From contig NZ_FNVZ01000005.1 in assembly GCF_900104625.1 (NCBI RefSeq), forward strand, positions 1,488,001-1,552,000: 64,000 nt of DNA, read 5' to 3'. Below the pieces are notes generated by a model, which was not told where the DNA came from, ran no database searches, and saw only the letters and a list, made by a program, of their open reading frames with translations. The stretch comes from Leptotrichia massiliensis. Lineage in GTDB: Bacteria; Fusobacteriota; Fusobacteriia; Fusobacteriales; Leptotrichiaceae. Below, piece after piece: positions 1 through 6,260 of the stretch; position 1 is the stretch's first letter; the number at the start of each line of letters is the position of its first letter. Made by a program: the position numbers and the translations under genes.

Positions 1-330
1 TGTTATAAGATTTAAAATACTTTTTTGTTCCTCAACTTCCACTAATTTTAAAAGTTCCAAAAGTCCATCTAAAAATTCATCGCTATCATCACCTAGCAAT
101 CTTTTTCCAATATCTCTAGGTAACATACTAGCAAATATTTGTTCTCTTTCTTTTTTATTCAAGCCTAATGCTTTAGATAATGTATCTACTGTAGCAATTG
201 TAGACTTATTTTTTCCTGTTTCAATATCTCCTATTGTTCCTCTTCCTAGTCCTGCTTTAGTTGCAAGTTCAGCAATTGTTAAATTTCTACTCTCTCTTAA
301 TTTTTTTAAAGTTATACCTAAAGTTTCCAT
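1..330 (-). CDS. XRE-family HTH repressor (C-terminus off window)
   Basis: The frame opens at ATG 330-328 on the minus strand, preceded by GGAG at 337-340, and runs open to base 1, so the C-terminus lies outside the window. Residues about 5-60 form a Cro/C1-type helix-turn-helix (LKKLRESRNLTIAELATKAG, then GTIGDIETGKN). It is divergently transcribed from the phage-like early operon across a region with two matching palindromes, which is the arrangement of a lysogeny repressor. That role is inferred from position; the HTH family call is clear. Confidence 0.88.
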   Translation of the reverse strand, partial: METLGITLKKLRESRNLTIAELATKAGLGRGTIGDIETGKNKSTIATVDTLSKALGLNKKEREQIFASMLPRDIGKRLLGDDSDEFLDGLLELLKLVEVEEQKSILNLIT

Positions 331-362
331 AATTTTCTCCATTCTATAAGGCTCTTTAATAT

Positions 363-392
363 ATTATACTTTATTTTTTCAAAATTTATCAA
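363..392 (-). promoter_or_regulatory. Repressor promoter
   Basis: On the minus strand TTGATA (387-392) and TATAAT (363-368) are separated by 18 bp and point into the XRE gene. The adjacent operator at 408-422 lies just upstream, as in a divergent lysogeny switch. Confidence 0.55.
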
Positions 393-399
393 AAAAAAC

Positions 400-428
400 T
401 TGACATTTCCGATTTTATCGGATATAAT
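400..428 (+). promoter_or_regulatory. Early rightward promoter
   Basis: Consensus TTGACA (400-405), 17-bp spacer, consensus TATAAT (423-428). The spacer contains the perfect operator palindrome at 408-422, so repressor binding there should block this promoter. It is the only strong promoter seen ahead of the small-gene chain from 514 onward. Confidence 0.8.
408..422. promoter_or_regulatory. Operator O1 (repressor site)
   Basis: Perfect palindrome TCCGAT-TTT-ATCGGA between the -35 and -10 boxes of the rightward promoter. A near-identical site with the same 3-bp centre is at 479-493. Assignment to the adjacent XRE repressor is inference. Confidence 0.7.
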
Positions 429-478
429 ATATTTGTAAGATAAATAAATAGGCTCTTTAATTTTTTTTATTAAATTAA

Positions 479-493
479 TCCGATTAAAACGGA
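479..493. promoter_or_regulatory. Operator O2 (second repressor site)
   Basis: TCCGAT-TAA-AACGGA has the same half-site and 3-bp centre as O1, with one mismatch in the right half. It lies downstream of the -10 box, in the leader of the first early gene. Two equal-geometry sites in one intergenic region support a shared regulator. Confidence 0.6.
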
Positions 494-513
494 TGAAAAG
501 GAGATGATAAAAA

Positions 514-831
514 ATGACTGAAAAAGAAAAAATAATTGAAAAATGGGCAAAAGAAAATTGCTTTGGTTACCCACAACAAGGCATAGCCAAAATGGAATAC
601 TATGATAGTGGTTTCAAAGAGCTGAAAAAGAAAATTCCTGACATAACAGAAGACGAAATAAAAGGTTTTGAATACGACGGAATATACGATGAATACGAAT
701 TAAGCCCATCAGAATATGGAAACGAAGATTTGGTAAAGATTATGAAAAAATCCGATATGATTCACAATGTATCGAATATAAAATGTGTAATTGTAGGAAG
801 AAAACGAAAATTTAGTTTAGGAGAGATGTGA
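514..831 (+). CDS. Phage-type early protein, unknown
   Basis: This 105-aa acidic, soluble protein has no signal peptide or membrane segment and no family that I recognise. The start is supported by AAGGAG 12-16 bp upstream. It is the first gene after the switch promoter, a position that in temperate phages often holds Cro-like or anti-repressor functions, but no HTH is visible, so no function is proposed. Its stop directly abuts the start of the next small gene (the next ATG begins 2 bp after the TGA starts being read out). Confidence 0.6.
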   Translation: MTEKEKIIEKWAKENCFGYPQQGIAKMEYYDSGFKELKKKIPDITEDEIKGFEYDGIYDEYELSPSEYGNEDLVKIMKKSDMIHNVSNIKCVIVGRKRKFSLGEM

Positions 832-832
832 A

Positions 833-1003
833 ATGAAATACACTTTATACAAAAACGATAAGTTTATAATGCAAAGAAAACATTTTTATCCCATAAAAAT
901 GTATCTTATAAAAACTTTGGGAATAAAAAATATTTATATACCATATACCAATTTAATGGATATGGCTAAGAAAAACAATTACAAAATGGAGGTAGAAAGA
1001 TGA
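833..1003 (+). CDS. Small basic phage-type protein (56 aa)
   Basis: The frame starts at ATG 833, with GGAGAG from the end of the preceding gene as ribosome-binding site, and ends TGA 1001-1003. The product is basic, with many Lys/Tyr residues and no recognisable domain. It is translationally coupled on both sides: it starts 1 bp after the upstream stop, and its stop overlaps the next start in an ATGA arrangement at 1000-1003. This tight packing is the main evidence that it is a gene. Confidence 0.5.
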   Translation: MKYTLYKNDKFIMQRKHFYPIKMYLIKTLGIKNIYIPYTNLMDMAKKNNYKMEVER

Positions 1004-1107
1004 AATTTGAAGCGTTACAAATAGTAAACGAAAACAACAAAAAGGTTTTAAAGGAAAGAGAAAACAAAAAACTGAAAAACAGAATCAAAAAATTATTTAA
1101 AAAGTAA
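1000..1107 (+). CDS. Very small basic protein (35 aa)
   Basis: The ATG at 1000-1002 overlaps the previous stop (ATGA) and AGGT/GGAGGT lies at about 989-993. The product is a Lys/Asn/Glu-rich helix ending in KNRIKKLFKK. There is no homology that I recognise. Coupling and ribosome-binding site are the only evidence. Confidence 0.42.
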   Translation: MKFEALQIVNENNKKVLKERENKKLKNRIKKLFKK

Positions 1108-1141
1108 TTGATGTTTTACCAAGCTTATAACAATTACTGTT

Positions 1142-1276
1142 GTGGGTTTGGATAAGATATTAATAAACAAGATTTTTACAGCCTTTAAAAGCAAGTCTGG
1201 TAACAAAAAAAGCATATCAATATATCAAATTAAACTTATCTATAATGCTGTTAAAAATCTAAAATTAGGAGGCTAA
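1142..1276 (+). CDS. Possible small protein (44 aa, GTG start)
   Basis: An open frame from GTG 1142 ends with TAA 1274-1276, immediately followed by the ATG of the next gene at 1277. The translation (…DKILINKIFTAFKSKSG…) is lysine-rich and plausible for a phage small protein, but no good ribosome-binding site precedes the GTG and a shorter or absent product is possible. It fills the otherwise unexplained 169-bp gap after 1107. Confidence 0.28.
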   Translation: MGLDKILINKIFTAFKSKSGNKKSISIYQIKLIYNAVKNLKLGG

Positions 1277-1525
1277 ATGGAATATAAAAAAGAAGAAAAG
1301 CAAGCAATAGAGGAATTTAGAAAACTTAGAGGAAATAATCCTCAAGTATCAGTTACAATCGAACTTACAAATTATGGATTCTGGCTAAGAGGATTTAAGA
1401 AAAAACAGAAATACTTTAAACCTGTTCGATATTCAGACTGTGAAGTTTCTTGTTTTTATGGAAAAGAAGATGTATTACAAAAAATTAAGGAATTTAAACT
1501 AAAAATAAAAGAATTAGGAGAGTGA
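1277..1525 (+). CDS. Small phage-type protein, unknown (82 aa)
   Basis: AGGAGG sits 5-10 bp before ATG 1277. The protein is basic at both ends with a central aromatic-rich strand region (NYGFWLRGFKKKQKYF) and a C-terminal amphipathic helix. I recognise no family. The stop TGA 1523-1525 overlaps the GTG start of the next frame (GTGA), continuing the coupled early-operon pattern. Confidence 0.6.
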   Translation: MEYKKEEKQAIEEFRKLRGNNPQVSVTIELTNYGFWLRGFKKKQKYFKPVRYSDCEVSCFYGKEDVLQKIKEFKLKIKELGE

Positions 1526-1775
1526 TTAAAACGAATGAAAAATTAATAAAAGAATTGAACAGCTTAAAAGCAACTGAATTAATACAGATTGCAAAAAAGT
1601 AAAATCAATTTTCAGAAAATATTATTCTGTTGAGTCTTATACACTTGACAGGAATAAAAGAACACTGGAATTGGAAACAAAAGATAGAAATATAATCAAA
1701 GTTAAATTTAAAAAGATAACAAATAAAAATAAATTTAAAATAGTAAATTACAATATAGAAAGAGAGGAGATATGA
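1522..1775 (+). CDS. Small protein requiring a -1 frameshift at A_AAA_AAG
   Basis: GTG 1522 opens a 26-codon frame that stops at TAA 1600-1602 (…ATELIQIAKK). The last two codons form the heptamer A AAA AAG (1593-1599 in GCA-AAA-AAG), a classical -1 slippery site, directly followed by the stop. The -1 frame is open from there to TGA 1773-1775 and adds 58 residues (VKSIFRKYYSVESYTLD…), with no good start codon of its own. The fused product would be 84 aa. Its stop overlaps ATG 1772 of the next gene. This may be programmed frameshifting or a simple frameshift mutation; no convincing downstream stimulatory stem is visible. Confidence 0.42.
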
Positions 1776-1906
1776 GCATAAGAGAACAACTGGAAAAAGA
1801 AATGGATAAGGAAGAAATCAAGGAACTGGAGGAAGAAAATGCTAACAACAGCGAATGCAACAAAATGGATGATTTTGATACTGACATCAATTTGGATTCA
1901 GATTGA
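1772..1906 (+). CDS. Acidic small protein (44 aa)
   Basis: ATG 1772 follows GAGAGGAG at 1761-1768 and overlaps the previous stop. The product is a Glu/Lys-rich N-terminal helix with an Asp-rich tail. It overlaps the next gene by 68 bp in another frame. No family is recognised. Confidence 0.42.
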   Translation: MSIREQLEKEMDKEEIKELEEENANNSECNKMDDFDTDINLDSD

Positions 1907-2039
1907 AGTAATTAGAGTTAAAGGGCATTGGATAGCAGGAGGCAATGTGGTATCTCCATTTTTGGTGGCTATGTTGCTGTGGTATATGCCTAATAGATTT
2001 AAAGATTTTAAAGGAGAAATATGCAATATAAAGAAATAA
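1839..2039 (+). CDS. Small membrane protein of the prophage (66 aa)
   Basis: GGAGGA lies 8-13 bp before ATG 1839. Two hydrophobic segments are visible, residues about 10-26 (WMILILTSIWIQIEVI) and 36-50 (NVVSPFLVAMLLWYMP), separated by a short polar turn, with a basic C-terminus. It starts inside the preceding gene and ends 19 bp into the exonuclease gene. Its role is unknown; small membrane proteins of this kind are common beside phage recombination genes, but a holin function cannot be claimed. Confidence 0.55.
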   Translation: MLTTANATKWMILILTSIWIQIEVIRVKGHWIAGGNVVSPFLVAMLLWYMPNRFKDFKGEICNIKK

Positions 2040-2668
2040 GTTATAAAAACGAAGAAGAATGGCACAACATAAGGCGAAAGCACATTGGAGGAAGCGATGT
2101 GAGTGTCATAATGGGTTATAATGAATACAAAAATCCCGTAACTTTATGGGAAGAAAAAACAGGCAGGCGTGAACAGGAAGATTTAAGTGATAACGAGGCA
2201 GTACAACGTGGCAAATTGAGCGAAAATCTGCTTATAGAACACTTTAAAATCAATAACCCTAGTTACATTGTGGGTAAACTTGAAAAAACGCTTGAAAGTC
2301 TTAAATTTAGTTTTATGAGTGCTAATCTTGACGGAACCCTAAAAAACGAAATGGGAGAAATGGGAGTTCTGGAAATTAAGACGGCAACGTGCCATTCATA
2401 TCAAATTTACAAGGATAAATGGCAAAATGATATTCCGATTGAATATTATCTGCAAATCCAGCATTATCTGTATGTAACTGGATGGAAATATTCGATATTG
2501 TATGCTGATATAAAATTAGCTTTTGCAGATAATAAACACGAAATTAAGCAATATTTCATTGAACGTGACGAAGAAGATATTGAGTTGATAAAGCAAAAAG
2601 AAATTGAATTTAACAGTTTCATAGTCAATGACATTAAACCGCCGTTGACAATAAAATTAGCAGTATAG
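2021..2668 (+). CDS. YqaJ-like phage exonuclease
   Basis: This 215-aa protein belongs to the YqaJ/lambda-Exo-type recombinase nuclease family. Landmarks in order are the N-terminal RRKHIGGSDVSVIMGYNEY (family motif IGGSD..AI.G.S.Y), LWEEKTGR, the glutamate helix QRGKLSENLLIEHF, the catalytic core (SANLDGTL and then GVLEIKTAT, i.e. D..E.K) and the YYLQIQHYLYVTGW motif. The family resects dsDNA 5'-3' to give 3' tails for a partner annealase, here the Bet/RecT protein two genes downstream. The start has AAAGGAG upstream and overlaps the preceding membrane-protein gene. Confidence 0.9.
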   Translation: MQYKEISYKNEEEWHNIRRKHIGGSDVSVIMGYNEYKNPVTLWEEKTGRREQEDLSDNEAVQRGKLSENLLIEHFKINNPSYIVGKLEKTLESLKFSFMSANLDGTLKNEMGEMGVLEIKTATCHSYQIYKDKWQNDIPIEYYLQIQHYLYVTGWKYSILYADIKLAFADNKHEIKQYFIERDEEDIELIKQKEIEFNSFIVNDIKPPLTIKLAV

Positions 2669-2677
2669 GAGGATAAG

Positions 2678-3598
2678 ATGAGTGAAACACAAACATTGGA
2701 ATTGGTAATTAAAAAAATTACTCCAGCACAAGTTGAAAGTAATATTGAACAGCTGGATACATATATGTCAAATGTTACAGAACATTACAAAAATTGGATT
2801 GTAACAGAGGATAGCTTAAAAGAAGCCGCAACAGAAAGAACAAAATTAAATAAACTTGAAAAAAATCTTGCTGAATTTAGAAAAAGAGTTCAAGAAGAAG
2901 GACTAAAAGATATTAACGCTTTTATTCAAAAATTAAAAGATTCGGAAAAAGAAGTAAAAACATTGTCAAATAACATTAAAACACAGATTGATGAATTTGA
3001 AGAAAAACAATGGGAAGAAAAACAAAAAGAAATACAGAAAAAAATTAACGGAATGTTCGTAACAAATGAAAATTTAAAGCAGTTCGTTGTGCAGAATCCG
3101 AAATGGAAAAATAAAACTTTTACTATGAATAAAATAGAATCTGAATTATCCGAGCAACTAGAAAATTTGGTAAACAAGAAGCAGTTTATCGAAAATGAAT
3201 TAGAAAAAGCTAATAAGGGAATTGAATTTAAAATAGTTTTTGAAGCTGTACAATTTTTAATGAACTCAGAATATTCAGAAATAGTTAAGGAGATCGAGAA
3301 AAAGAGAAACGAAACTCAAAAAACTGAGGAAAATTTAAAACAGAAAGCCGAAGAAGAAAAACAAAGAGAACTGGCTGAACTTGAAGCAAAAAAAGAACGA
3401 GAAAAAGAAGAAGCAATCAAGGCTGCACAACAACAAAACGATGAAATAAAGGAAACTCAAAAAACAGCTGTAAACAGTAAGTATTACGATATTACATTAA
3501 GATTTCCAAAAGTTCCAAGCCAATTTCTGAAAGACTTTAAAAAATTGGTGGATAGTTACGGATTGGAATATATAAAAATAGAAAGCAAACAAATTTAG
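2678..3598 (+). CDS. DUF1351 phage protein
   Basis: This 306-aa protein matches the DUF1351 pattern: an N-terminal region ITPAQVESNIEQLDTYM…, then a long Lys/Glu-rich coiled coil (residues about 60-250) and a short folded C-terminal domain beginning at about 265 (YYDITLRFPKVPSQFLKDFK). DUF1351 proteins typically lie between phage exonuclease and single-strand annealing protein genes, as here, and are presumed recombination accessories of unknown mechanism. AGGAGG precedes the start; the flanking gaps are 9 and 12 bp. Confidence 0.82.
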   Translation: MSETQTLELVIKKITPAQVESNIEQLDTYMSNVTEHYKNWIVTEDSLKEAATERTKLNKLEKNLAEFRKRVQEEGLKDINAFIQKLKDSEKEVKTLSNNIKTQIDEFEEKQWEEKQKEIQKKINGMFVTNENLKQFVVQNPKWKNKTFTMNKIESELSEQLENLVNKKQFIENELEKANKGIEFKIVFEAVQFLMNSEYSEIVKEIEKKRNETQKTEENLKQKAEEEKQRELAELEAKKEREKEEAIKAAQQQNDEIKETQKTAVNSKYYDITLRFPKVPSQFLKDFKKLVDSYGLEYIKIESKQI

Positions 3599-3610
3599 GA
3601 GGATATAGAA

Positions 3611-4345
3611 ATGGGAAGACTAGGAAACGAAAAACACAAAAATGATGATAGATTAATGGTATTTAGAGTAGGAAATGACGAAGTAAAGTTAAGCAATAAT
3701 CTTGTAAAAAGATATTTGGTAAGTGGACAGGGAAATGTAACAGATCAGGAAATTATGTATTTTATGAAACTGTGTAAGGCAAGAAATTTAAATCCTTTTG
3801 TCAAGGACGCCTATTTAATCAAATATACTGATAAAGACCCTGCAACAGTGGTTGTTGCAAAGGACGCTATCGAAAAAAGGGCAATACAACATCCACAATA
3901 TAATGGTAAAAAAGTTGGGATATATGTGGAAAATAAAGAAACTGGAGAATTAATAAAACGTGAAGGCTCTATATTTAGAAAAGATAAAGAAGAATTGGTT
4001 GGGGCTTGGTGTACTGTTTATCGAAAAGATTGGGATAACCCTGTTACTGCTGAAGTGAATTTTGATGAATATATAGGAACTAAAAAAGACGGAACACCAA
4101 ACACAAACTGGAAAAATCGACCAGTCACAATGATAACAAAAGTAGCAAAAGCACAAGCATTAAGAGAAGCATTTATTGAAGAATTAAGCGGAATGTACGA
4201 AGCAGAAGAAAGCGGAGTAAATACGAGCGAATTAGATGATACCCCAGTCCATGTTGAAGTTGATGAAAACGAAACTTACAACAAAGATGATATAGAAGAT
4301 GCAGTTGAAGTTACGGAAAATGAAGATAGCGGAGACCCGTTTTAA
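3611..4345 (+). CDS. bet: Phage single-strand annealing protein (Bet/RecT)
   Basis: This 244-aa protein has Bet/RecT-type landmarks: YFMKLCKARNLNPFVKDAYLIKY, then [32 protein letters not shown] and the C-terminal VTMITKVAKAQALREAF. The last 45 residues form an acidic tail. The family anneals complementary ssDNA exposed by its partner exonuclease (2021-2668). It lies in the same operon, 12 bp after the DUF1351 gene, with AGGAGG before the ATG. Confidence 0.9.
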   Translation: MGRLGNEKHKNDDRLMVFRVGNDEVKLSNNLVKRYLVSGQGNVTDQEIMYFMKLCKARNLNPFVKDAYLIKYTDKDPATVVVAKDAIEKRAIQHPQYNGKKVGIYVENKETGELIKREGSIFRKDKEELVGAWCTVYRKDWDNPVTAEVNFDEYIGTKKDGTPNTNWKNRPVTMITKVAKAQALREAFIEELSGMYEAEESGVNTSELDDTPVHVEVDENETYNKDDIEDAVEVTENEDSGDPF

Positions 4346-4405
4346 TAAAAGAGAGGGTTAATTGAAAAGGGTACTTTTTGTAACAAAATAATTAGGAGGA
4401 TTAAA

Positions 4406-4921
4406 ATGGAAAAAGAAGATGTATTAGAATTAAAAATAATAGATACACTAATCACAGAAGACGGAATTGATTATATAATATGCAAATTATCACAAAATAC
4501 AGAAGTTTTAAAAAGAGGAGTAAATACAGAGTATTCCAAAAGTTTTGAATATCCTGGATGGGATATTAGAAATAAACAACTTTATACTTTAGGAGTTGTA
4601 AAAAAATATGACAATCTCCCATTCGCTGTACCAACTTCTGATATAGAACTTTTGAAAGAAAAAGTAAGAGTAATAAATGAAAAATATGGTATTAAGAAAC
4701 GTTGGAGAGCGGAACGAGGAGGATATTTTTATTACATCGACTTTCTTTTTGAAGTCGAACAGACAGTTGAGACTTTTGTGGAAGGAGATGACGCTATATA
4801 TAAGTCAGGCAATTACTTCGAAACAAAAGAAGAAGCACAAGAATATGCAGAATATATGAAAAAATGTAGCCTTGAATGGCACGAAAAGAGGGATAATGAA
4901 GATAAAAAAATATTTTTATAA
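4406..4921 (+). CDS. Phage-type hypothetical protein (171 aa)
   Basis: It is preceded by AGGAGG (4394-4399). No named family is recognised. The C-terminal half has the pattern RAERGGYFYYIDFLFEVEQ … YKSGNYFETKEEAQEYAEYM, like many phage proteins that end in a 'GNYF.T.EEAE.Y' helix, thought to be structural rather than enzymatic. Soluble and mildly acidic. It overlaps the downstream HTH gene by 26 bp. Confidence 0.65.
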   Translation: MEKEDVLELKIIDTLITEDGIDYIICKLSQNTEVLKRGVNTEYSKSFEYPGWDIRNKQLYTLGVVKKYDNLPFAVPTSDIELLKEKVRVINEKYGIKKRWRAERGGYFYYIDFLFEVEQTVETFVEGDDAIYKSGNYFETKEEAQEYAEYMKKCSLEWHEKRDNEDKKIFL

Positions 4922-5075
4922 TGCTAGTGATATTATGAAAATACTAGAAGTAAGTTTAAGCCAAGCATATAAAGTGATTAGGGAGTTAAATGAAGAATTG
5001 AAACAAAAAGGAATACGTGTGCAACGTGGAAAAGTGGCAATTGAATATTTCAATGAACGCTACAAAATTGCTTAG
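4896..5075 (+). CDS. Excisionase-like HTH protein
   Basis: A 59-aa protein beginning MKIKKYFYNASDIMKILEVS. ATG 4896 is chosen over an upstream ATG at 4872 because AAGAGGGA precedes 4896 at proper spacing while 4872 has no ribosome-binding site. The sequence YNASDIMKILEVSLSQAYKVIRELNEEL is a MerR/Xis-type winged HTH, followed by a short wing (GIRVQRGKVAIEYF). It sits 11 bp before the integrase and is therefore the likely recombination directionality factor, although a regulator is also possible. Confidence 0.72.
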   Translation: MKIKKYFYNASDIMKILEVSLSQAYKVIRELNEELKQKGIRVQRGKVAIEYFNERYKIA

Positions 5076-5086
5076 GAGGTATTCGT

Positions 5087-6136
5087 ATGTCCGTTTATAA
5101 AGAAAAGAATGATAAAAAATGGAAAGTTGAAATAAGAACTGTTGATTCCACAGGAAAAGCAATTAGAAAAAGGAAAAGCGGTTTTAATACAAAAAAAGAA
5201 GCAGTATTGTGGGAACAAGAATTTTTAAACAAACTTGCTTCAAATTCAAATATAACATTTAAAACTATGTGGGAAATTTACTTGGAAGATTGCAGACTAA
5301 AAGTAAAAGACAGTACAATTATTAGAAAAATACAGTTAATGAATAATTATATACTGCCTACTTTTGGAAATATTTTGATGAACGAGATAAATACAAACCA
5401 CATCAGGAACTTTCAAAATGAACTTCTGGGAAAAAACCTTTCCAAAAATACCCTTAGAATTATTGAAAGCCAAGCGAAATGTGTTTTTAATTTTGCAGTA
5501 AAATATTACAATCTTGAATCTAATCCTATGTCTAAAGTAAAAACGATTGGTTCAAGAAAAAATACTAGGGAGTTTTCCATTTGGAGTTTGGAAGAGTTTC
5601 AAAAGTTTATATCAATTATAGAGGATATACAGGATGTTGTGTTTTTTTCACTGCTATTCTGGACAGGTATGAGAGTTGGCGAAGCAATAGCTTTGAATAT
5701 TAAAGATGTGGATTTTGAAAATAAGAAATTAAATATTAATAAAACAGTTTCAAGAAGTTTTAATGGAGATATTATAACAAAGACAAAAACAGAGAGTAGC
5801 ATTCGTAAAATTGCACTTACAAATAAAACACTTGAATTATTAAAAAAACAAATAAATAGAATTTATAAGCCAGCAAACAGCCAAAGATTGTTTGATTTTG
5901 GAAGAGGATATGCTAGAAAAAGGTTTCTTGAATATATAGAGCTATCTAAAGTTAAAAAAATAAGAATGCACGATTTAAGGCACTCTCACGCAAGTTTTTT
6001 AATTCAGAAAGGTGTAAATATTTTAGCCATTTCCAAAAGGCTTGGACACGAGGACATCAAAATGACATTAAATACCTATGCTCACTTGTATGAAGAAGAA
6101 AATAAAAGAATGATAGATATTTTGAACAAAATTTAA
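5087..6136 (+). CDS. int: Tyrosine integrase of the prophage
   Basis: This 349-aa site-specific recombinase has three parts: an N-terminal arm-type DNA-binding domain (residues about 1-45), a SAM-like core-binding domain (about 55-150) and a catalytic domain. Catalytic residues visible are Arg in TGMRVGEA (about 195), HxxR in HDLRHSHASFL (about 294-297), His in LGHEDI and the nucleophile Tyr in LNTYAHLYEE (about 330). AGGAGG precedes ATG. It is the last gene of the early operon and marks the right edge of the element; the following gene is chromosomal and converges on it. Confidence 0.92.
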   Translation: MSVYKEKNDKKWKVEIRTVDSTGKAIRKRKSGFNTKKEAVLWEQEFLNKLASNSNITFKTMWEIYLEDCRLKVKDSTIIRKIQLMNNYILPTFGNILMNEINTNHIRNFQNELLGKNLSKNTLRIIESQAKCVFNFAVKYYNLESNPMSKVKTIGSRKNTREFSIWSLEEFQKFISIIEDIQDVVFFSLLFWTGMRVGEAIALNIKDVDFENKKLNINKTVSRSFNGDIITKTKTESSIRKIALTNKTLELLKKQINRIYKPANSQRLFDFGRGYARKRFLEYIELSKVKKIRMHDLRHSHASFLIQKGVNILAISKRLGHEDIKMTLNTYAHLYEEENKRMIDILNKI

Positions 6137-6198
6137 AAATTCAATTCTGCCCCTTTTTTACCCCTTTTAGTAAAATAAAAAAGTTGTATAGTTCTCTA
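6137..6198. other. Probable right boundary of integrated element
   Basis: Immediately after int lies a C-rich patch unusual for this genome, with CCCCTTTTTTA followed by CCCCTTTTAG (6147-6170). Attachment cores usually lie just beyond int, so the att site is expected here. The partner site would be beyond the left edge, so no core can be defined. Confidence 0.3.
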
Positions 6199-6236
6199 AA
6201 ATAAAAGGGATATTCATTTTTAATGGAATATCCCAA
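6199..6236 (-). terminator. Terminator of the L,D-transpeptidase operon
   Basis: Arms GGGATATTC and GAATATCCC (6207-6215, 6226-6234) pair; read on the minus strand the stem is followed by TTTTATTTT. It ends the leftward operon and insulates it from int. Confidence 0.75.
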
Positions 6237-6260
6237 ACATCTGAATTAATTTTTAATTTA

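Larger units (their letters stand above)
349..461. repeat. Direct repeat AGGCTCTTTAAT
   Basis: The 12-mer AGGCTCTTTAAT occurs at 349-360 and 450-461, one copy in each transcript leader of the divergent switch. It could be a second regulator site (for example Cro-like) or a leftover duplication; nothing in the sequence decides between these. Confidence 0.45.

Noticed and set aside
2926-3177. Minus-strand frames inside DUF1351, bet, polC, addAB and cas13a
   Set aside because: Phe/Ile/Leu/Ser-rich shadows of AT-rich coding genes, without ribosome-binding sites.
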